Program-made: the position numbers and the translations under genes
Notes under the pieces: model-generated
What the model saw: only the letters and a program-made list of their open reading frames with translations
Databases searched by the model: none
Told to the model about the DNA's origin: nothing
In this document: positions 7,419-10,936 of the stretch, piece by piece
Layout of the letters: each line of letters begins with the position of its first letter
How positions within the stretch are numbered: position 1 is the first letter of the stretch
NCBI GenBank assembly: GCA_023229065.1
Contig: JALNZZ010000068.1
Coordinates: 1-10,936 of the forward strand
Source: Porticoccaceae bacterium
GTDB lineage: Bacteria > Pseudomonadota > Gammaproteobacteria > Pseudomonadales > Porticoccaceae
Direction of reading: 5' to 3'
DNA length: 10,936 bases

Positions 7419-7490
7419 GGATTACTTCCTCATCGATCGATAGGGGTTTGAGTGTTTTAATTCCCGTTAACGGTTAGCACTTATTTATTA

Positions 7491-7506
7491 TGCACTCGTC
7501 ATGCCA
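7491..7506 (-). promoter_or_regulatory. Sigma-54 (-24/-12) promoter of the nirK cluster
   Basis: Read on the minus strand the site is TGGCATG-ACGA-GTGCA, against the RpoN consensus TGGCACG-N4-TTGCW. The invariant GG and GC are present with the exact 10-base spacing. The predicted start of transcription is near 7480, giving a leader of about 60 bases before the nirK ATG. Sigma-54 promoters need an AAA+ activator, and one is encoded directly upstream. Confidence 0.85.
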
Positions 7507-7524
7507 CTAAATGAAATCATTAAA

Positions 7525-7537
7525 AATCAACATGTTA
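7525..7537 (+). promoter_or_regulatory. IHF binding site in the nirK control region
   Basis: AATCAA-CATG-TTA matches the full IHF consensus WATCAA-N4-TTR. Its centre lies at about -51 from the predicted start, between the sigma-54 promoter and the activator sites. This is where IHF normally bends DNA to bring a sigma-54 activator to the polymerase, as known for E. coli norVW. Confidence 0.7.
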
Positions 7538-7560
7538 TAATTTTATTGTCATTGATTGAT

Positions 7561-7604
7561 GTTTTACAGACCCTGTCAAAATGACATCGAATGTCAATGT
7601 GACA
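7561..7604. promoter_or_regulatory. Three NorR-type enhancer sites upstream of nirK
   Basis: Three matches to the NorR core GT-N7-AC occur at 7561-7571, 7575-7585 and 7593-7603, centred at about -86, -100 and -118. The last two are perfect palindromes, TGTCA-AAA-TGACA (7574-7586) and TGTCA-ATG-TGACA (7592-7604). A further single half-site TGTCA lies at 7547-7551. Three GT-N7-AC sites is also the number in the E. coli norR-norVW region. The activator is presumably the adjacent norR product. Confidence 0.8.
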
Positions 7605-7630
7605 CATCTATAAAAAACTTATCTGGGAAA

Positions 7631-7681
7631 AGTTTGGCAGAGATAAAAGCGAAGGAGATCTGAAATACAGTGAGCCAAACT
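7631..7681 (-). terminator. Possible terminator hairpin after norR
   Basis: A perfect 8-bp inverted repeat, AGTTTGGC/GCCAAACT, encloses a 35-base loop that contains a smaller AGAT/ATCT pairing. On the minus strand it starts 24 bases after the norR stop and ends in a short T run (ACTTTTCC). The long loop and short T run make it a weak intrinsic terminator, but its position would insulate the nirK promoter from norR transcription. Confidence 0.4.
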
Positions 7682-7704
7682 GACAGAATAAAGCGCTGCT
7701 TATT

Positions 7705-9273
7705 TCAGGCAATTTCCAGGCGCTTCAAGAGCCGGCTAAAGTTGCCGCGGTCGACGCCCAGCTCCCGAGCGGAGCTGGCGCGATTACCGTCATGACGGCT
7801 TAAGGTTTGTAGTATTAGCTGGCGCTGAAAGGCTTCCGTTGCCTCGCGCAAATTGTCGTATTGCGTTACCGGCGATGGATTGGCGCACACGGCGGCAGCA
7901 CTATTACCATCGACGCGCGGGACACTCCCAGGCAACTCCAGCAGAGCAGCGTTAATACTCAAGACCTTGCCGCTCTCTTCATCTTTTTGGAGACTGGCAC
8001 TGGCTCGCAGCACGGCACGGCTAATAAGGTGCTCCAGCTCCCGAACATTACCCGGCCAGTCATAGGTTAATAGTGCCTGACGGGCACTCTCGTCCAAGCG
8101 CACCCCACGCAACCCGTAACGACGCCGACAGCGTTCCAGAAAATGTCCGGCCAGTAGAAGAACGTCCTGGCCACGCTCACGCAGCGCAGGCACTTTAATG
8201 GGGTATACGCTGAGCCGGTGATATAAATCGGCGCGAAAACGGCCCGCTGCCACTTCGCGACTCAAATCTCGATTAGTGGCGGCAATGATGCGCACATCCA
8301 CTTGGTGATGGGCATCGCTACCCACCCGCTGCACATCTCCACTCTGCAGGACGCGCAACAGTTTCGGCTGCATCGCCAAGGGCATCTCACCAATTTCGTC
8401 AAGAAATAATGAGCCTCCGTTGGCGAGCTCAAACTTACCCGCACGCGCTTCCGAGGCACCTGAAAAGGCCCCTTTGGCGTGGCCAAACAATTCACTTTCC
8501 ACAAGGTTTTCGGGCAGAGCAGCACAATTGATATAGACCAAGGGGTAATCGGCCCGCCGCGACCTCCGGTGCAGATGGCGCGCCACCAGCTCCTTGCCTA
8601 CACCGGTTTCACCAGTGATCAGCACCCCCAGGTCCGACTGCGCCACCACTTCTATTTCTTCTCTCATCAGCTGCAGAGCACGGCTCTGACCGATCATCTC
8701 GTGCTGAGCCTGCTCACCCAATACGGCTTGCACCACTTGATGCCCGTGCTCAGCGCGATCTTGCAAAATGCCGATAAGGTTGCTGACTTTGATACTGGCT
8801 TCCGTCAAGCGGATAAATGCTCTCAGCTCCACCGGATCAATGGTATCGAAGATGCCAGGGCGCAGAGCGTCCAGGGTCAGAGCCCCCCAAGGGGCATCGT
8901 CGAGATACAGGGATACCCCCAAGCAATCATGGACATCCAGATCGCCGTCAGGGGTTTCGATCAAACCGTCGTAGGGGTCATTCAATTGTGAGTCAGCAGA
9001 AAATCGTACCGGCTCACGACTGAACATGATCTTTGCCAGGCGCGGCTCGTGATCCAGAGAAAAGCGCCGCCCCATGGTATCGTCGCTGAGACCAATCACC
9101 GCGAGCGGGACAAGCTCGGAGCCCTGCAGCTGCAGTAACGCCGCCGCATCACAAGGAAAAGCGCGGCACACCCCCGACAGAAGCCGGGCATAGCGCTCCA
9201 ATGAGGGCATTTCCTGTGACAGATCTGTAATGGTATCCAGCACCACTTCCGTTACCGTGCTTGACGCTTTCAT
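7705..9273 (-). CDS. norR: NorR-type nitric oxide-responsive sigma-54 activator
   Basis: Enhancer-binding protein that senses NO at a non-heme iron in its GAF domain and activates sigma-54 promoters. The 522-residue product aligns along its whole length with E. coli NorR. The GAF domain (about 25-165) keeps GRRF (68-71), VRFSADS, DPYDGL (D102 matches the proposed iron ligand D99) and VHDC (C117 matches C113). The AAA+ domain has Walker A GETGVGKE (221-228), Walker B FLDEIGE (290-296) and arginine-finger region RFRADLYHRL. A Fis-type helix-turn-helix closes the protein (about 496-520). The sigma-54-contacting GAFTGA loop reads GAFSGA (268-273). The start at 9273 fits family length; ATG 9336, in frame with a weak GAAGAA site, would add 21 residues. 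It is 94 bases behind the glycine-zipper gene and upstream of nirK, its likely target. FhpR is the Pseudomonas name of the same type. Confidence 0.92.
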   Translation of the reverse strand: MKASSTVTEVVLDTITDLSQEMPSLERYARLLSGVCRAFPCDAAALLQLQGSELVPLAVIGLSDDTMGRRFSLDHEPRLAKIMFSREPVRFSADSQLNDPYDGLIETPDGDLDVHDCLGVSLYLDDAPWGALTLDALRPGIFDTIDPVELRAFIRLTEASIKVSNLIGILQDRAEHGHQVVQAVLGEQAQHEMIGQSRALQLMREEIEVVAQSDLGVLITGETGVGKELVARHLHRRSRRADYPLVYINCAALPENLVESELFGHAKGAFSGASEARAGKFELANGGSLFLDEIGEMPLAMQPKLLRVLQSGDVQRVGSDAHHQVDVRIIAATNRDLSREVAAGRFRADLYHRLSVYPIKVPALRERGQDVLLLAGHFLERCRRRYGLRGVRLDESARQALLTYDWPGNVRELEHLISRAVLRASASLQKDEESGKVLSINAALLELPGSVPRVDGNSAAAVCANPSPVTQYDNLREATEAFQRQLILQTLSRHDGNRASSARELGVDRGNFSRLLKRLEIA

Positions 9274-9367
9274 GGCGATATTATCCGCAGAATTATTCGT
9301 GAGATAACGTTCATCCAGACGCCAGCTTTCTGACATAAAGCTGTTCTTCAAGAGCCTCTTGGCTGTT

Positions 9368-9721
9368 TTATTTCGCTGCTTGAATTCTGTCGTCCACCAA
9401 GACAACGTCATCTCCTGGCTGGTACACGGCCTGTGGCGATCTGATCGTTTTATGCTCGCCATCCTCTGCCACCACCACATAGGCGCGCTGACTCAGTCCA
9501 CTACTTTCCTGCAGCTGCTTGCCGCCAAAAAGGCCCAGCACACCACCCAGCAGCGCTCCGGGGATACCACCGGCTATAGCGCCTCCCACCAGCAGGCCAG
9601 CCGTACCACCAAAGACACCGCCCACAGTGTTGTCCTCCACCTCGCGAACAACTTCATCAGCCCACGACAGGGGTGACAAGGCCAAACTGCCAGCAACGAA
9701 AATAACAAGGGAGTAGTTCAT
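9368..9721 (-). CDS. Small exported glycine-zipper protein
   Basis: A 117-residue protein with a signal peptide (about 1-21, ending SWA) and a long glycine-zipper stretch at about 33-67. GxxxG-type repeats such as GGVFGG, GGAIAGG and GALLGGVLG would pack as a membrane hairpin. A polar C-terminal domain of about 45 residues ends in QAAK. There is no lipobox Cys, so it is not a SlyB-type lipoprotein; an envelope location is still likely. The ATG at 9721 has GAGGA 10 bases upstream; the in-frame upstream ATG at 9763 would displace the signal peptide and overlap the predicted promoter. It lies ahead of norR in the same direction and behind a sigma-54-like promoter with NorR-type sites. Its function is unknown; an envelope role under nitrosative stress is inference from this context. 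Confidence 0.75.
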   Translation of the reverse strand: MNYSLVIFVAGSLALSPLSWADEVVREVEDNTVGGVFGGTAGLLVGGAIAGGIPGALLGGVLGLFGGKQLQESSGLSQRAYVVVAEDGEHKTIRSPQAVYQPGDDVVLVDDRIQAAK

Positions 9722-9756
9722 TTTAGATATGTCCTCAAAAGGGTCACATCTTATAA

Positions 9757-9772
9757 TGCACAAACCATACCA
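9757..9772 (-). promoter_or_regulatory. Sigma-54-like promoter of the glycine-zipper gene
   Basis: The minus strand reads TGGTATG-GTTT-GTGCA. The GG and GC are correctly spaced and the -12 element is identical to that of the nirK promoter; the -24 element differs at the fourth base (T for C). The predicted start near 9746 gives a leader of about 25 bases that still contains the ribosome site. A TATAAG box partly overlapping it could be a sigma-70 -10, but no matching -35 is seen. Confidence 0.6.
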
Positions 9773-9789
9773 ATATTTTTTATTAACAA

Positions 9790-9802
9790 TATCAATACCT
9801 TG
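9790..9802 (+). promoter_or_regulatory. IHF binding site upstream of the glycine-zipper gene
   Basis: TATCAA-TACC-TTG fits the consensus WATCAA-N4-TTR at every defined position. Its centre is about -50 from the predicted start, practically the same place as the IHF site in the nirK control region. The surrounding DNA is AT-rich, so chance matches are more likely here. Confidence 0.55.
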
Positions 9803-9814
9803 AATTATTTTAGA

Positions 9815-9868
9815 GTCATATTAACATGCCAAAAAGATGTAATAAAAACATCTTGATGTTGTTTTGAC
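9815..9868. promoter_or_regulatory. Three GT-N7-AC cores (possible NorR sites) upstream of the glycine-zipper gene
   Basis: Cores lie at 9815-9825, 9839-9849 and 9858-9868, centred near -74, -98 and -117. The outer two positions nearly coincide with the palindromic sites before nirK (-100 and -118). The flanks differ: none shows the full TGTCA/TGACA palindrome, though the middle core lies inside a perfect AAGATGT/ACATCTT repeat. NorR binding is thus plausible but weaker than at nirK. Confidence 0.45.
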
Positions 9869-9883
9869 ACCGAAAGACATCAA
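9834..9883. repeat. Overlapping inverted repeats built on GATGT/ACATC
   Basis: AAGATGT-N7-ACATCTT (9834-9854) is a perfect 7-bp inverted repeat. TTGATGT (9853-9859) and ACATCAA (9877-9883) form a second one with a 17-base spacer, and the inner arms share two bases. Four alternating copies of the same pentamer suggest an operator array between the divergent glycine-zipper and thiolase genes. On the minus strand the first hairpin is followed by five T, but no gene ends there, so a terminator is unlikely. Confidence 0.5.
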
Positions 9884-10088
9884 TCCATTCGAGCCGCAGC
9901 TCCACTCTCCGACTCGCGGTCTTCCTTATCTTCTCGCTCCCTGGTTCGAGAAAAACCCCGAACTTCACAGATGAATAATTCGCCGCCAGGCTTTAAGATA
10001 GCCCTCCAATCCCCTGCCGAGCACGTCCACTGCCCTACAGTGATACAAGGTCGTTGCAGCAACCCACATCGTGACGAGGAATTTCCCC
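9884..10088. other. Rest of the divergent intergenic region, no gene seen
   Basis: This stretch leads into the thiolase gene. It is more GC-rich than the AT-rich half next to the glycine-zipper gene. A TTGACA at 9864-9869 just before it could be a plus-strand -35, but the hexamer 17 bases on is poor. GAGGA at 10076-10080 is the thiolase ribosome site, 8 bases before its ATG. A minus-strand 60-codon frame here has no ribosome site or recognisable product. Confidence 0.4.
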
Positions 10089-10936
10089 ATGAATGAAGCT
10101 TATCTCGTAGCTCCCGTGCGCACCGCCGGCGGCAAGCGCAAAGGACGTCTTGCCAATTGGCATCCTGCTGACCTAGGTGCCGCGGTGCTGAACGCCATCG
10201 CCGACCGCAGCGGCATCGACCCGGCAGCCATCGACGATGTCATCATGGGTTGCGTCTCCCAGGGGGGTGAGCAGAGCTTCGCCTTCGGTCGCAACTGCGT
10301 GCTGGCCTCTAAATTTCCTCAGAGCGTCCCCGCCGTCACCATCGACCGTCAGTGTGGCTCCTCTCAGCAAGCTATTCAGTTCGCCGCCCAAGCAGTGATG
10401 TCCGGCACTCAGGACATGGTGATCGCCGCAGGCGTCGAAAGCATGACCCGCGTCCCTATGGGCAGCAACTTCAATTTGTACCAGCAGGCAGGCATTGGCG
10501 TTGGCCCCTTCGCCCCGAGCATCCAACAGCGCTACGGCGTGAAGGGATTCAGCCAGTTCCAGGGTGCCGAGATGATTGTCAATAAATACGGTTTCTCTCG
10601 CGAGGAGCTCGACCGCTTTGCTCTGGAAAGCCACAAGCGCGCCGTTCGCGCTACCGAGGAGGGAGCCTTTAAGGATGAGATCATCCCTCTCACCGTCGAG
10701 AATCCAGAAGGCGGCACCGAACTCCACACCCGTGACGAAGGTATTCGCTACGACGCTTCGCTGGAGTCCATGGGCTCTCTGGACCCCATCATAGAAGGCG
10801 GTGCCATCACCGCTGGCAACGCCAGCCAGATGTGCGATGCAGCTTCAGGTGTTCTAGTGGTCAACGAGCGCGCTCTGAAAGCCCACAATCTCACCCCACT
10901 GGCTCGCATCGTCAATATGACCGTGACCGCTGGCGA
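10089..10936 (+). CDS. Thiolase (acetyl-CoA acyltransferase), 5' part, runs off the right edge
   Basis: Thiolase-family enzyme that condenses or cleaves acyl-CoA units: acetoacetyl-CoA thiolase or 3-ketoacyl-CoA thiolase of fatty-acid breakdown. The 282 visible codons hold the N-terminal thiolase domain with the family start YLVAPVRTAGGKRKG, the nucleophilic Cys89 in DRQCGSSQQA, and GVESMTRVPMG. They then cover the loop region and the start of the second half (AGNASQMCDAASG, with the conserved Asn). The C-terminal His and Cys of the active site lie outside the window. The ATG at 10089 is preceded by GAGGA at 8 bases. It is the only plus-strand gene and diverges from the glycine-zipper gene. 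Nothing ties it to the nitrite genes, so it probably marks the edge of that locus. The exact substrate class cannot be decided from this part. Confidence 0.92.
   Translation, partial: MNEAYLVAPVRTAGGKRKGRLANWHPADLGAAVLNAIADRSGIDPAAIDDVIMGCVSQGGEQSFAFGRNCVLASKFPQSVPAVTIDRQCGSSQQAIQFAAQAVMSGTQDMVIAAGVESMTRVPMGSNFNLYQQAGIGVGPFAPSIQQRYGVKGFSQFQGAEMIVNKYGFSREELDRFALESHKRAVRATEEGAFKDEIIPLTVENPEGGTELHTRDEGIRYDASLESMGSLDPIIEGGAITAGNASQMCDAASGVLVVNERALKAHNLTPLARIVNMTVTAG

Noticed and set aside
7501..7620. FNR/Anr/Dnr box (TTGAT-N4-ATCAA) in the nirK control region
   Set aside because: Only isolated TTGAT-like half-sites are present; no paired site at proper spacing.
9834..9854. Possible NsrR binding site
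   Set aside because: The outer hexamers fit AAGATG/CATCTT, but the spacing is 9 rather than 11 bases and the inner bases do not match.
9880..10062. 60-codon minus-strand frame upstream of thiolase
   Set aside because: Low-complexity charged translation without a ribosome site; it lies in the thiolase 5' region.
1..10936. Insertion sequences, CRISPR arrays, tRNA or rRNA genes
   Set aside because: No transposase, terminal repeats, spaced repeat arrays or RNA gene signatures were seen.

Overview
The window looks like chromosomal DNA of a gammaproteobacterium, probably a marine or otherwise environmental aerobe with some respiratory flexibility. This rests on a typically gammaproteobacterial SdhB, a NorR/FhpR-type regulator and a moderately GC-rich base composition; the lineage is inference. 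All genes except the last lie on the minus strand, so they are read from high to low coordinates.

Layout, in the direction of transcription: a 5' part of a plus-strand thiolase gene (10089 to the right edge) diverges from a small secreted glycine-zipper protein (9721-9368). Next comes a NorR-type nitric-oxide-sensing sigma-54 activator (9273-7705) with a possible terminator behind it. A 286-bp regulatory gap then leads into a tight four-gene cluster: copper nitrite reductase nirK (7418-6468), a diheme cytochrome c (6452-5754), a monoheme cytochrome c (5757-5398) and a two-domain multicopper oxidase (5393-4338). After a 115-bp gap with repeats come a TonB-dependent receptor (4222-2093), a PepSY-family inner-membrane protein (2064-568) and the 5' part of sdhB (544 to the left edge).

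The centre of interest is the nirK cluster. Its gene content matches the ncgABC-nirK set of the ammonia oxidizer Nitrosomonas europaea (multicopper oxidase, diheme and monoheme cytochromes c, NirK), but with nirK first rather than last and next to a NorR-type activator. The gap in front of nirK has a complete sigma-54 control architecture: a -24/-12 promoter, a consensus IHF site, and three GT-N7-AC (NorR-type) sites, two of them perfect TGTCA-N3-TGACA palindromes. A second region in front of the glycine-zipper gene repeats this layout at nearly identical distances: sigma-54-like promoter, consensus IHF site and three GT-N7-AC cores. This suggests that the glycine-zipper gene, and perhaps norR behind it, belongs to the same NO-responsive circuit.

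Working model (inference): NO made by NirK or met from outside is sensed by the NorR GAF domain. NorR with sigma-54 and IHF then switches on a periplasmic copper/heme module that reduces nitrite and passes electrons through two cytochromes c, with a multicopper oxidase of uncertain substrate. The TonB receptor and PepSY protein form a separate metal-acquisition pair (iron, or possibly copper) and are followed directly by sdhB without a preceding sdhA.
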